A DNA stretch of 64,000 nt from Luteolibacter sp. SL250 (GCF_026625605.1 NZ_CP113054.1:930001-994000), one strand, 5' to 3'; positions 1-9,521 are shown, counted from the first letter of the stretch. Notes: generated from the letters alone by a model not told the origin. Made by a program: numbers and translations.

Positions 1-1
1 C

Positions 2-1606
2 GAGCGGGAGGTGAAACGCCGCCGTTCCTTCGCGATCATTTCGCACCCGGACGCGGGCAAGACCACGCTCACGGAAAAGTTCCTCCTCTACGGTGGCGCC
101 CTCAATCTGGCGGGTTCCGTCACCGCGCGGAAAAACCAGCGGGCCACCACCTCCGACTGGATGGAGCTGGAGAAGCAGCGGGGTATCTCCGTTTCCTCCA
201 CCGTCCTCCAGTTCGAATACAAGGACTGCGTGGTGAACATCCTGGACACGCCGGGGCACAAGGACTTCTCGGAGGACACCTACCGGGTGCTCACCGCCGT
301 GGACGCCGCGGTCATGGTGGTGGATGCGGGTAAGGGTATCGAAAGCCAGACACGCAAACTGTTCGAGGTCTGCCGCCGCCGTGGCGTGCCGATCTTCACC
401 TTCATGAACAAGCTGGACCGTCCGGCCCGGCCATCGCTCGACCTGCTGGACGAGCTGGAGAGCGTGCTCGGCATCGCCGCCTATCCGCTCAACTGGCCGC
501 TCGGTGACGGCCCCCGTTTCAAGGGCGTCTATGACCGCGAGCACAAGCAGGTCCACCTGTTCGAGCGGACCGTCCACGGCGCCTACCGCGCTCCGGTGAG
601 CGTGAAGGGCATCGAGGACGAGAGCGTGAAGAACGCCATGGATGAGAAGACCTACCAGCAGGTCTGCGATGAGCTGGAACTGCTGGAAGGCGCCGGTGCC
701 GACTTCGACATCTCCGCCGTGCTGGCCGGGGAACTCACGCCCGTCTTCTTCGGCTCCGCCGCGAACAACTTCGGTGTCCAGCTCCTGCTCGACCGCTTCC
801 TGGAACTTTCCCCGCCGCCGCTGGTGAAGGAAACCGAGAACGGCCCGATCAACCCCGCCTCGGAAAAATTCTCCGCCTTCGTCTTCAAGATCCAGGCGAA
901 CATGAACCCGAAGCACCGCGACCGCGTCGCCTTCATCCGCATCGTCTCCGGAAAGTTCGAGCGCGACATGAACGTGCTCAACACCCGCAGCGGGGAAAAG
1001 ATGCGCCTTTCCAACTCCCAGCGCCTCTTCGCCCGGGACCGGGAAACGGTGGACGATGCCTTCGCCGGGGATGTCGTCGGCCTCGTCGGCAACCACGACC
1101 TGCTCATCGGCGACACGCTCGCGGAGAGCAAGCAGGTCGTCTTCGATGAGATCCCGCGTTTCGCCCCGGAGTGCTTCTCCTGGCTGCACAACAAGAGCAC
1201 CGCGAAATACAAGCGCTTCCGTGATGGTCTGGCCCAGCTTCTCAAGGAAGGAGTCGCCAGCGAGTTCACCCTGCTGGAGCAGAGCGGTTCACAGATCCCA
1301 CTGCTGGGTGCCGTGGGTCCGCTCCAGTTCGAGGTGCTCCAGCACCGCCTGGAGGGGGAATATGCCGCCGAAACCCGCCTGGAGCAGGCGGATTGGTCCA
1401 TCGCCCGCTGGCTGAAGCCGAAGGAAGGCGACCCGCTGGCACCGGAGGCGCGTCCATCGCTCTCGCTCGGCACCACGCTGGCCCGGGATTCCAACGGCTG
1501 GCTCGTCGCCCTGCTTCCCAGCGAGTGGGCGTTCAAGACCTTCGCCGACAAGAACGAGGACTGGATCATTTCGGAACAGCCGTTCCCGCCGCCGGTGTCC
1601 GCCTGA
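2..1606 (+). CDS. prfC: Peptide chain release factor 3 (5' partial)
   Basis: Translational GTPase that recycles RF1/RF2 from the ribosome after termination. Counting from the GTG at 11, the G domain shows the P-loop HPDAGKTT (residues 12-19), DTPGH (79-83) and NKLD (133-136). The middle block NMNPKHRDRVAF is typical of RF3 rather than EF-G. About 530 residues, close to the usual 525-530. In other RF3 proteins the segment EVKRRRSFAII is preceded by roughly ten more residues, and the frame is open to the window edge, so the true start is probably upstream and the GTG at 11 is internal. No partner gene is visible on this side. Confidence 0.95.
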   Translation, partial: EREVKRRRSFAIISHPDAGKTTLTEKFLLYGGALNLAGSVTARKNQRATTSDWMELEKQRGISVSSTVLQFEYKDCVVNILDTPGHKDFSEDTYRVLTAVDAAVMVVDAGKGIESQTRKLFEVCRRRGVPIFTFMNKLDRPARPSLDLLDELESVLGIAAYPLNWPLGDGPRFKGVYDREHKQVHLFERTVHGAYRAPVSVKGIEDESVKNAMDEKTYQQVCDELELLEGAGADFDISAVLAGELTPVFFGSAANNFGVQLLLDRFLELSPPPLVKETENGPINPASEKFSAFVFKIQANMNPKHRDRVAFIRIVSGKFERDMNVLNTRSGEKMRLSNSQRLFARDRETVDDAFAGDVVGLVGNHDLLIGDTLAESKQVVFDEIPRFAPECFSWLHNKSTAKYKRFRDGLAQLLKEGVASEFTLLEQSGSQIPLLGAVGPLQFEVLQHRLEGEYAAETRLEQADWSIARWLKPKEGDPLAPEARPSLSLGTTLARDSNGWLVALLPSEWAFKTFADKNEDWIISEQPFPPPVSA

Positions 1607-1661
1607 GGCTGCCGCCGGATCATCCGTTGTCATCAGGGGGAACTGGTGCATCATTCCGCCG

Positions 1662-2180
1662 GTGGAAGGAAAGGACCATGCGGACTCCGGAGAGGCAGCC
1701 CGAAAGCGGGGCTGGTGGAGGCGCTGGCTGTGGGATCCCGTCGTAGGCCAGCTCAAGCAGGGGATTTCCCCTGACAAGCTGGGCTGGACCATCGGCGCGG
1801 GCATCACGCTCGGGATTTTTCCTGTCCTCGGTACCCGCGCCTGGCTCTGCCTGCTGGCTGGGTGGTGGTTCAAGCTGAACCAGCCGGTGCTGCATTCATT
1901 CAAGAGCCTCGTCTATCCGCTGCACGTCGCCTTGATCATCCCGTTCATCCACCTTGGGCAATGGCTGTATGGAAAGGAAGGGGTGCGCCTTTCATTCGAG
2001 TTCCTGCGCACCCAGTTCGCGGAGGATCCGTGGGGTTTCTGGCAGGAGTTTGGCTGGATCATCCTCCGCGCGGCCAGTGCGTGGTTGCTGGTCGCGCCGT
2101 TCGTCCTGGTCGCCGTGAAATTCGCCGTCACCCCCATCCTGCGGCGGGTGGGGCTGAAGGAAAAGCCGGAGAAGCCATGA
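1662..2180 (+). CDS. DUF2062 domain membrane protein
   Basis: 172-residue membrane protein with a GTG start. After a basic N-terminus (KRGWWRRW) comes the DUF2062 signature LGWTIGAGITLGIFPVLGTR, then three hydrophobic spans around residues 60-75, 85-105 and 135-155. DUF2062 proteins are small inner-membrane proteins of unknown biochemical role. The stop overlaps the next start by ATGA, so the two are probably co-translated. Family assignment is good; function unknown. Confidence 0.82.
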   Translation: MEGKDHADSGEAARKRGWWRRWLWDPVVGQLKQGISPDKLGWTIGAGITLGIFPVLGTRAWLCLLAGWWFKLNQPVLHSFKSLVYPLHVALIIPFIHLGQWLYGKEGVRLSFEFLRTQFAEDPWGFWQEFGWIILRAASAWLLVAPFVLVAVKFAVTPILRRVGLKEKPEKP

Positions 2181-3070
2181 AGTTCTTCCGGAGACCAATG
2201 GTGGCTTGGCGGAGCATCGGGGATGCCGGAGCATCTCCCGTGTTCCGGATGCTTTCCTCCATCATCGTTCCAGTGGTCTGCCTGCTCACCGGAGCCTGCA
2301 CCATGATCCCGGCTCCGGAGGTGAAGACCGTCCGCAATATCGTCTTTTCCCGGCCTGACTGGCCGAAACCGATGAAGGCTCATGTGGATCTGCCAAAGGG
2401 TGAAGGTCCCCATCCGGCGGTTCTCCTCCTCCACGGCGGCGGACTGGCGGACAGCGGCGGGCGCTGGCAGATGGGGGGCATCGCCGGAAGGCTGGCGCGG
2501 CGTGGCTACGTGGTGGTGAACTCCACCTACCGCACCGTGCCGAAGTACCAGCACCCGGTGCCGCTGGAGGATGTGCGGGAAGCGCTGCGCTGGATGAGGA
2601 GCGATGCCGGTGCCGCCCACGGCATCGACCCGCAGCGGATCGCGGTTTTCGGTTATTCGGCGGGCGGCTACCTTGCCTCGCTGGCGGCGCTCACCGAGCC
2701 GGCGGGGCCGACCCGGGTGAAGGCGATCGTCGCCGGTGGCGCACCTTCCGACATGATCTTCTATGCGGAGGGGGATCTGGTGCCGGAATATCTGGGAGGC
2801 CGCCTTTACGAAGTGCCGGAGCGTTTTTACGAAGCCTCCCCGGCGAACTACGTGACGAAATCCAGCCCGCCGATCTTCCTCTACTATGGTGCCAGGGATC
2901 GCCTCGTCAGGCCGGAGCATCCGTTGCTGATGGCGGAAACCTACCGGAAAGCCGGGGCACGCCATGAGGTGAGGGAAATCCCCCGCCTGGGCCACATCAC
3001 CACCTTCCTTTTCTCAAGCAGGGAGGTGGATGAAGCCATCGGCTTCCTCGATGGGGTGTTGAAGCAGTGA
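2177..3070 (+). CDS. Alpha/beta hydrolase lipoprotein, esterase-like
   Basis: Predicted outer- or periplasmic-face lipoprotein esterase, 297 residues. A lipobox LLTGAC puts the lipid-modified Cys at residue 41; a start at the ATG at 2249 would give a more usual 17-residue signal peptide. The hydrolase core has the oxyanion motif LLHGGG, nucleophile elbow GYSAGG (Ser161), probable acid Asp241 (GARDRLV) and His273 (LGHI). The layout matches BD-FAE/carboxylesterase-like enzymes that deacylate plant polysaccharides, but the substrate cannot be read from sequence. It overlaps the DUF2062 gene by 4 bp. Confidence 0.85.
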   Translation: MKFFRRPMVAWRSIGDAGASPVFRMLSSIIVPVVCLLTGACTMIPAPEVKTVRNIVFSRPDWPKPMKAHVDLPKGEGPHPAVLLLHGGGLADSGGRWQMGGIAGRLARRGYVVVNSTYRTVPKYQHPVPLEDVREALRWMRSDAGAAHGIDPQRIAVFGYSAGGYLASLAALTEPAGPTRVKAIVAGGAPSDMIFYAEGDLVPEYLGGRLYEVPERFYEASPANYVTKSSPPIFLYYGARDRLVRPEHPLLMAETYRKAGARHEVREIPRLGHITTFLFSSREVDEAIGFLDGVLKQ

Positions 3071-3084
3071 TGCTGTGGGAACCG

Positions 3085-3185
3085 TAGCTGCGGCGTCCCG
3101 CCGCAATTCTTTCTGGAGTTCACTCTGACTACGCAACATCGGCGGGACGCCGATGCCACGGCCTGCTGCGGGACGCAGCAGCCAC
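3085..3185. repeat. Palindromic GCGGCGTCCCGCCGC-type intergenic element
   Basis: Between convergent genes. CGGCGTCCCGCCG at 3091-3103 is matched in inverted orientation by CGGCGGGACGCCG at 3140-3152. A second hairpin, TGCTGCG-GGA-CGCAGCA, lies at 3164-3180. The structure could end transcription from both sides, although no T tract is present. It looks like a dispersed repeat family. Confidence 0.7.
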
Positions 3186-3194
3186 GCATGTCGC

Positions 3195-4172
3195 CTAACA
3201 CGCCAGCGGTGCCGCCAGCTTCAGCAACGTCTGGTCCAGCTTGTATTTCTGGTTCGCCACCGCGTCGATCGGCAGGTGACCGTAGGTTCCGTCGCGATAG
3301 ACCATGATGGCGTTCGTCTCCCCGCGGTCGAGGGCATCCACGGCGGCGACGGCGAACTTGTAGGCCATCACCCGGTCATGGACCGTCGGCGAGCCGCCGC
3401 GCTGCACGTGGCCCAGCACGGTGAGACGTGCCTCCATGCCGATGGAGTCGTTGATAAAACGCGTCAGATACTCGGACATCTTCACGCCCTCCGCGACCAC
3501 GGCGACGACATACTCCCGCCCCTGTCCGATCTCGTGCTTCAGCCGCGCCCCGATCTGGTCCAGATCATAGGGAATCTCCGGCACAAGGCAGACCTCCGCC
3601 CCGCAGGACAGGGCGCTGACCATGGCCAGGTAGCCGCAGTGGCGGCCCATTACCTCGATCACGAACGCCCGCCGGAAGGACGAAGCCGTGTCCCGGATGG
3701 AGTCGATGGACTGCCGGATGATGTTGAGCGCGGTGTCCACGCCCAGACAGTAGTCCGTCCCGGCGATGTCGTTGTCGATGGTGGCGGGGATGCCGGCGAA
3801 CGGCACGCCGAAGTCCGCGTAGAACTGATTCAGCGCGCGGAACGAGCCGTCGCCGCCGATGACGATCAGTTTTCCGACCCCGCGTGCCTTCAGGTTTTCG
3901 AACGCTTTCTGGCGGAAGCTGATGTCGAAAAACTCTTTCGAGCGGGAGGAGCGGAGGACTGTCCCACCCCGATGGAGGATCCCGGAAACGCGCTCCCGTG
4001 TGGCGGGGAAGATCTTGTTCTCGATCAGGCCGTTGAGTCCGTCGTAAATGAGGAAAGGCTCGTAACCCCGCTGTGACGCGTATTCCACCGCACATTTGAT
4101 CGCGGGATTCATGCCGGCGGAATCGCCACCGGAGGTCATGATGGCGAGGCCGGGCTTGTTCAGGGTGCTCAT
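3195..4172 (-). CDS. pfkA: ATP-dependent 6-phosphofructokinase
   Basis: Glycolytic kinase converting fructose 6-phosphate to fructose 1,6-bisphosphate. 325 residues, the size of short bacterial PFK. Motifs from the ATG at 4172: GGDSAGMN (15-22), GGDGS (107-111 region), PATIDND (129-135) with the catalytic Asp, MGRHCG (175-180) and HVQRGG (255-260). Gly after the Asp in GGDGS points to ATP rather than pyrophosphate as donor. An open frame continues upstream to 4376, but that extension has no family similarity. Single-gene unit facing the hydrolase gene. Confidence 0.95.
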   Translation of the reverse strand: MSTLNKPGLAIMTSGGDSAGMNPAIKCAVEYASQRGYEPFLIYDGLNGLIENKIFPATRERVSGILHRGGTVLRSSRSKEFFDISFRQKAFENLKARGVGKLIVIGGDGSFRALNQFYADFGVPFAGIPATIDNDIAGTDYCLGVDTALNIIRQSIDSIRDTASSFRRAFVIEVMGRHCGYLAMVSALSCGAEVCLVPEIPYDLDQIGARLKHEIGQGREYVVAVVAEGVKMSEYLTRFINDSIGMEARLTVLGHVQRGGSPTVHDRVMAYKFAVAAVDALDRGETNAIMVYRDGTYGHLPIDAVANQKYKLDQTLLKLAAPLAC

Positions 4173-4312
4173 GGGATCGTGGCAGGCATTTAAGCAGGTT
4201 GGGTGCCGGGTCTGCGCGAAATCCGGACTTTTCGTGAGGAAGTGGAAACGCCAGTGCCCCCGGGGAGGAGAGCAATTAATGCGTGTTTTTCCAACCGGGC
4301 GGGCCTTCCACC

Positions 4313-5614
4313 TCACGGGCCGATCCCGTGCTTCTCCGCAAAGGCTTCCGCACCCGCCGCGTCGGTCGTGCGCCATCGATCAAAGACCATCTTCATGGTC
4401 GAGGCGCGGGCTTCACCTTCGGGCATCGTGGCAGCCCACCGTGCCGCCGCTTCCGGTTGATGGTGGGCGAGCGTGAGCGCGTGGCTTTGCACGGCGGAAG
4501 TTTTGAAATCGGAGTCCGGTTGGCGCTCCAGCCATTCAGCGGCCGCCTTGTAGTCGGTCTGAGTCCAGTCTGACACCAGATCCGGGATCACTTTGGAAAC
4601 GATGGAGCGGTCGGTGATATTTTCGTCGATCCACCCGAGCCAGCGGGACGCTTCATCCTGGCGGACATTCCGCTGCACGCGGAAAATGTAGTCGGCCAGT
4701 TCCTTCTGAGAAAAACCCGCCGTGCCGATCCAGTCCACCGCCTCGTCAAAGCCGTGGTTGAAGGAGTTCGTGATGAGAGACATGTTCACTCCGAAGCGGA
4801 GACTGTCCTGCTCCTCCGCGTTGCCGAACGTGGGCAGATGATCGCGGAAGGCGGCCAGCGATTCCGATGCCTGGTCCAGCGTCCTCGCGCTGGAGGCGAT
4901 TGCCCCCGTTGCTTTTCCGATATCCTGGATTCCGAGTCCTTTGATCATCCGGAAGGCCAGCTCTGGCTCAGTCTGTCCCAAGGCACGCAACACCCGGTCC
5001 GTGATGATGTCCCTTTCCCGGTCGGAGAAAGTGGTGACATGGTCTTCGTACCAGCGGATCACTTCGTCCGGGGCTTCTGCGATTCCGCGTATCATCGCAT
5101 CCGAAGTGATTCTCATCTTCCATCCGGGATCACCGATGAGGGTGGGGCTGGCCGAGATGCTCCCGAGCGTCTCCAAGGGGTGCCTTTCCGTGAGGGATTC
5201 CAGCAACAGGCGGAGCAGGCTCTGGCGTGTTTCATCATCCAGCTCCGGAGCATTGAGGATTCCCGTGATGAGTTCTTTCATCTGCTCCGGTTCCAGCCCG
5301 GTGAGGCGCCTCTGCCAATCGAGCATCGCATCCCGCCGGGCATCCAGCGTTGCGAGGTCATCTTTCTCGGAAGAAGCCTCCAGTTCCTTCGCGAGTGCCA
5401 GCAGCCCAGCGAGGAGGGATCTGGTGTCGTTGGCTCCGGCGGGCCGCGGACGTCCCGTCTCTCCTCGAGGTTCCTCCGTCTTTCCGGATGGGACGGAGGC
5501 AGCCGTCGCCTTGTGCAGAGCCTCGCTGGCATCCCTGGTCTTTCCCCGGATGATTCGGTCCGCGGCGACTCCACCCGCCAGGATGATGACAGTCAGAATC
5601 AGTGCGGGTTTCAT
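4313..5614 (-). CDS. Secreted helical paralog, type B (second copy)
   Basis: 433 residues, last of four minus-strand genes joined by overlaps. N-terminal hydrophobic span (residues 1-20, MKPALILTVIILAGGVAADR), a polar Pro/Gly/Ser linker to about residue 65, then a long all-helical region of repeated 35-45 residue units, as in HEAT/TPR-like solenoids. It is homologous to the gene at 6894-8222: shared blocks are DYKAAAEWL, WAATMPEGEARAST and the C-terminal AFAEKHGI. The start overlaps the stop of the gene upstream (ATGA). No enzyme motif. Probably a membrane-anchored periplasmic interaction protein. Confidence 0.8.
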   Translation of the reverse strand: MKPALILTVIILAGGVAADRIIRGKTRDASEALHKATAASVPSGKTEEPRGETGRPRPAGANDTRSLLAGLLALAKELEASSEKDDLATLDARRDAMLDWQRRLTGLEPEQMKELITGILNAPELDDETRQSLLRLLLESLTERHPLETLGSISASPTLIGDPGWKMRITSDAMIRGIAEAPDEVIRWYEDHVTTFSDRERDIITDRVLRALGQTEPELAFRMIKGLGIQDIGKATGAIASSARTLDQASESLAAFRDHLPTFGNAEEQDSLRFGVNMSLITNSFNHGFDEAVDWIGTAGFSQKELADYIFRVQRNVRQDEASRWLGWIDENITDRSIVSKVIPDLVSDWTQTDYKAAAEWLERQPDSDFKTSAVQSHALTLAHHQPEAAARWAATMPEGEARASTMKMVFDRWRTTDAAGAEAFAEKHGIGP

Positions 5615-6897
5615 GGTCCCATGTAGGGGTTCTTCCTAAGTTCCTCGATGGACTTGCCGCGGAGTTCGGGATCCTTGATGCGCTCGGCCAGAGAAAGCAG
5701 TTTCTCCCTGCCGTAGGAGCTACCCAATATCATGAAACTGACCAGAATCTGATCGTTGCCCGTCTCCCCATGATAATGGACGGCCAGTTCATAGGCCTTT
5801 GCCCCCGCGCCCGCTCCGTTGTTGGCCAGACCGGCCAGCGCGGATCCCATCGTCGCGTCGGCTCTTTCAGGCGATTGCGTGGCGGCCCATGCGCGGAACT
5901 TGTCCAGTTCCTCCACGTTCAACCGGTTGCCCTCCACCAAATAGCGGAACTTGGTGGTCGCGGTGGCCGCCACACCCGAAAGTCGTTCCCTCGGGGTGGC
6001 TGCGACCTCATCCAGGTATCCATCGATGTTCCCATACCCCGGATGGGCCGCGAGGGATCTGATGGGGGAGGAAATGGCGGTGGCCTGATCGTCCGCAGGC
6101 AGCGTCGCCCGTATAAGGGCTCCGTAATTCGTCAGGGAAGGGTCAGGAAAGCCCCGCTTTCCGAGTTCCCCGGAGATGTTGAACCGCGTGATGATCCCCG
6201 CGCGTTGCGCTTCCGGCAACGCGGAGATGCGGGCTGTCGCCGCAGCGGCATCACTGCCGATGAGAACCTTCAGCATCGCCGCCTCCAGGGTCGTCCGGTG
6301 ATGGTTCTCTCCGGTCAGTGACTTTGAAGTGAAGTCCCCCGAGGATATTTTTCCATCCAGCCATGCGATGGCGGCGGCAGGATCCTTTCCCGCCCATCCC
6401 GAGAAGACATCGAACGTGAAATTGCCACTCAGAACCTCCGTGCCGCCCGGGCTGGTGAGGTGATCCAGCAGGGTCACCGGATCCTTGGCGGCAAGGACGG
6501 TGAGCACCTGCTCATTCATGGCCCAACGCTCGCGCACATCCACATCCAACGCGGCGATCTCCGCCAACGCGGCGAGCAGTTCCTCCGGAGTCATCTCCCG
6601 CAGCAGGAGTTCCGCCCGGCGCAGTTCCAGCTTGGCGAAGATCCCTTTGCTGGGCTGACCGTGGATTTCCGAAAGGCGTTGCCAGCCGATTTTAGGCTGA
6701 AGTTTCGGAATGTCGCGCGGGGGGCGACGGCTCCTTTCACTTCCGTCTGCCAAAAATGGATCCCCGTCATGGCTGCTTGCCCGCTGCAGGACAAGGAGTC
6801 GTTCATTGGCGGCCTGCAGTTCACCCCAACTCCGGCTGAGCCAGAGGCCGACAGCGGCCAGGGCCAGCGCGGGTGGGATGAAATGGATGGGTTTCAT
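5611..6897 (-). CDS. Secreted helical paralog, type A (second copy)
   Basis: 428 residues from the ATG at 6897; 40 more codons are open upstream but overlap the preceding gene heavily. N-terminal membrane anchor or signal (MKPIHFIPPALALAAVGLWL), a short coiled segment, then helical repeats. Homologous to the gene at 8238-9521 through REMTPEELLAAL versus QKMTAEELAVAL and YHGETGNDQIL versus YHESTGNDEIL. The start overlaps the upstream stop by ATGA, and its own stop overlaps the downstream start the same way. No catalytic motif recognised. Confidence 0.8.
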   Translation of the reverse strand: MKPIHFIPPALALAAVGLWLSRSWGELQAANERLLVLQRASSHDGDPFLADGSERSRRPPRDIPKLQPKIGWQRLSEIHGQPSKGIFAKLELRRAELLLREMTPEELLAALAEIAALDVDVRERWAMNEQVLTVLAAKDPVTLLDHLTSPGGTEVLSGNFTFDVFSGWAGKDPAAAIAWLDGKISSGDFTSKSLTGENHHRTTLEAAMLKVLIGSDAAAATARISALPEAQRAGIITRFNISGELGKRGFPDPSLTNYGALIRATLPADDQATAISSPIRSLAAHPGYGNIDGYLDEVAATPRERLSGVAATATTKFRYLVEGNRLNVEELDKFRAWAATQSPERADATMGSALAGLANNGAGAGAKAYELAVHYHGETGNDQILVSFMILGSSYGREKLLSLAERIKDPELRGKSIEELRKNPYMGP

Positions 6898-8222
6898 TTG
6901 ATCCCGTGTTTTTGAGCGAAGGCAGCTGCGGCGGCTTCGTCCTTGCCTTTCATTTCGCGGTGGATCCTTTTCAATGTGGCATCCCGCTCCTTGCCCGCCG
7001 GCAAGGTGAGCGCCCACTGGGCGGCGGTGTCCGGCTCGTAGGGTGCGACCGTTTCCGCATAGGCCTGGATGGCGGTGTTCTTCGACGGGCCGTCAGGCTC
7101 GGCGACCAGCCACTCACCGGCAGCCTTGTAGTCGTCGCGCGTCCATTGATTGACGATCTGCTTCACCTGTGATGCGGATTTCTCCGGAGGCAGGGTTTCG
7201 CTGACCCAACCGATCCACTTTGCCTTGTCCTCCGGTTTCGAGTTGTAGGTGATGCCATCGGAGAAAGCCTCCATTTCTTCCGGAGAGAGCTTGGCTGAGG
7301 CGACCCACGCGGTGGAACTCTCGAAGCCTTCCCCTGCCATCTGTGACGCGAGCTGGCTGAGCGCCTGTTGTGTGGCATGGGTTCTGCCGTCACCGGCGGG
7401 CAGTCCGGCCGCATATTCGCGGAAGGCCTCCAGAGTCGCGGTCCGCTGCGCGGGCGTCCGGGCGGCCTGCATGATGGCGTGCATCGGGCTGTAAGTCTCC
7501 GGCGAAGAACCGTCCGAAAGCTCCGCCAGCAACTGGAACGCCCGCTGCGGGTCGGTCTGCGCGATACCGGAGATGAGGTGCTGCTTCGCCTGTCCGGTGA
7601 TGAGATCGGAGTGCTTTTCCTTGTTCGTGCGCATCCACTCCAGGGCGGCATCCGGGTCTTTCTTCGCCCATTCCCCCAACGCGCCGGACACCATGTGCTT
7701 GCTCATCCGGTTGTCGGGAAAAAGGTCGGACGATTCCGTGAAGAGTTCGAGCGCGGTGCGGGGATGTTCCTTGGACAGGGTCATCACGGAGAAGCCGATC
7801 AGTCCTTGGCGGATCTCATCGCTCAGTCCCGGCGCGTTGCGGAACTCCGCGATCAGTGCCTTGAGCTGGGCGGAGTCCAGCGAGGTCATCCGGTCCATCA
7901 AACCCAGGATCCGCTCCTGGAAACCCTCCATGTCCGCGTTCGGATTCCCGCCCTGCTTCTGCATGGCTTCCATTTCCTTCGCGAAGGCGATGACTTCGGC
8001 TGCGGTCGCCTTGGCGGCGGCTTCCCGGTCCGGACGGCGGCGGTGTTCCGCGGCGGCTTCCGTTCCAGCGGTGTCCGCCCCGGTGGTGATGCCCAGCTTT
8101 TCCGCTTCCGCATGCAATGCCTTGCGCTCCGCCTGGATGGTGGAGATGCGGCCTTGGTTGCGCCAGCCGGCGAGGCCGATGGCGAGTGCGAGACCGGCGG
8201 TGATGGCAAGGGTTCGTTTCAT
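6894..8222 (-). CDS. Secreted helical paralog, type B (first copy)
   Basis: 442 residues. N-terminal span MKRTLAITAGLALAIGLAGW, a predicted coiled coil (IQAERKALHAEAEKLG, about 30-45), a charged linker, then helical repeats containing the recurring pattern WAxKDPDAALEWM. Closest relative in the window is the gene at 4313-5614 (DYKAAGEWL, WALTLPAGKERDAT, AFAQKHGI). It starts 15 bp after the preceding type A gene ends. Function unknown; the tandem arrangement suggests the A and B proteins act together. Confidence 0.8.
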   Translation of the reverse strand: MKRTLAITAGLALAIGLAGWRNQGRISTIQAERKALHAEAEKLGITTGADTAGTEAAAEHRRRPDREAAAKATAAEVIAFAKEMEAMQKQGGNPNADMEGFQERILGLMDRMTSLDSAQLKALIAEFRNAPGLSDEIRQGLIGFSVMTLSKEHPRTALELFTESSDLFPDNRMSKHMVSGALGEWAKKDPDAALEWMRTNKEKHSDLITGQAKQHLISGIAQTDPQRAFQLLAELSDGSSPETYSPMHAIMQAARTPAQRTATLEAFREYAAGLPAGDGRTHATQQALSQLASQMAGEGFESSTAWVASAKLSPEEMEAFSDGITYNSKPEDKAKWIGWVSETLPPEKSASQVKQIVNQWTRDDYKAAGEWLVAEPDGPSKNTAIQAYAETVAPYEPDTAAQWALTLPAGKERDATLKRIHREMKGKDEAAAAAFAQKHGIK

Positions 8223-8237
8223 CTCGGTGGCTGCGGG

Positions 8238-9521
8238 CTATTGGAGCTTCTTGAGCACTTCGGCCCGCTTCTTTTCATCACGGATTTTCCCGGCGAGTTC
8301 GCGGGATGCTTCCCTGTTGGAGCGTGCCGCCCATCCATCGAGGAACGTGGTCAGGATCTCGTCGTTACCGGTCGATTCATGGTATTGTCCGGCGAGCTTC
8401 GAGGCATTGGCGAATTGGTTCCGGTCATTGAATCCGGCCATGTCGGCCAGGGCCTTGCCCGTCGCTTTGTCCTCGGATCCCGGGGCCTGCGCGGCGGCCC
8501 ATGTCCGCATCTCATCGATCTGCACGGAGGTGACGGGCGAGGAATGATTCAGGGTGGAGAGGCGTCCCTGGGCCGCTCTGGTGACGATGGCGGCGCGTTC
8601 GGCCTCCGTGGCCTGGATGCGCTCCATGTAGGCGGTGACCTCCGCGTAGCCTTTCTCCGAGGCGAGCTTCGCCGCCGGTTGGCCAAGCGCGTCCGGCCTT
8701 TCCTTTTCGGATGCCTGTTCGCGGACCAGCTTGGCAAAGGCGGAGTGGTCCTTCTCCTTCACGTTGGAGAATTCATGATGCTTGAGAATCTCCCCGCGCT
8801 GATCCTCCGGCATTTCCGCGAGTCTGCGGGAAGCCTCTTCCGGATCCGAGCCGATGAGGAGGGAAAGCAGAGCGCCCTCGAACTGGGTGCGGGCCTGGCT
8901 TTTCCCATCCAGCGCCTTGCTGTCGAATTTTCCTTCCGCGATCCGGGCATCGAACCAGGCGGCCGCCGCCGTCTGGTCTTTCTCCGCCCACTGTTTCAGG
9001 GCGGAGGAAAGCTGCCAGCCCCAGATACCATTCCGGTCATTGAGCCGGGTAAGGAAGCGGTTGAGCGCAAGCTCCGGGTCCTTCTGCGCCAGGGGTCCGG
9101 CAAGCATCTGTTCCAGCATCATCTGTTCCTGCTCCGGCAGATCCAGTCCGGCGATCTCATCCAGCGCCACCGCCAGTTCCTCCGCGGTCATTTTCTGCAA
9201 CCGTTGCTGGAGGCGGATCATCGACTTCATGTCCGCCATGCCGCCGCCCCGCTGCATCTGGGCCATCTGCCCGGCGAGTTCCTTCCAATCGAACGGTTCC
9301 TCCTTCGGTGCGGCATTCTTCGCGGTGGTCCGGGAGCGCTCCGGTGTGGTCTGCGGTCGGTCGATGCCACCGCCGCCCGGACGGGACCGCTGCGCGGCTA
9401 TGCGGCTGCCGAGGTCCTTGTTCTCCGTCTCGATCCTGGAAATGGTCGCCGTCTGCGAACCGAGCCAGATGGCTCCGCCAATGGCGACGACGAGGGGAGG
9501 GAGTGTGGTCCCGGGTTTCAT
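8238..9521 (-). CDS. Secreted helical paralog, type A (first copy)
   Basis: 427 residues and the first gene of the four-gene unit. Hydrophobic N-terminus (MKPGTTLPPLVVAIGGAIWL), coiled coil ISRIETENKDLGSRI at about 27-41, then a helical repeat region with the block WAEKDQTAAAAWFDARI. Homologous to the gene at 5611-6897. No lipobox and no enzyme motif. The promoter must lie within about 300 bp upstream, where an inverted-repeat element is found. Confidence 0.8.
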   Translation of the reverse strand: MKPGTTLPPLVVAIGGAIWLGSQTATISRIETENKDLGSRIAAQRSRPGGGGIDRPQTTPERSRTTAKNAAPKEEPFDWKELAGQMAQMQRGGGMADMKSMIRLQQRLQKMTAEELAVALDEIAGLDLPEQEQMMLEQMLAGPLAQKDPELALNRFLTRLNDRNGIWGWQLSSALKQWAEKDQTAAAAWFDARIAEGKFDSKALDGKSQARTQFEGALLSLLIGSDPEEASRRLAEMPEDQRGEILKHHEFSNVKEKDHSAFAKLVREQASEKERPDALGQPAAKLASEKGYAEVTAYMERIQATEAERAAIVTRAAQGRLSTLNHSSPVTSVQIDEMRTWAAAQAPGSEDKATGKALADMAGFNDRNQFANASKLAGQYHESTGNDEILTTFLDGWAARSNREASRELAGKIRDEKKRAEVLKKLQ

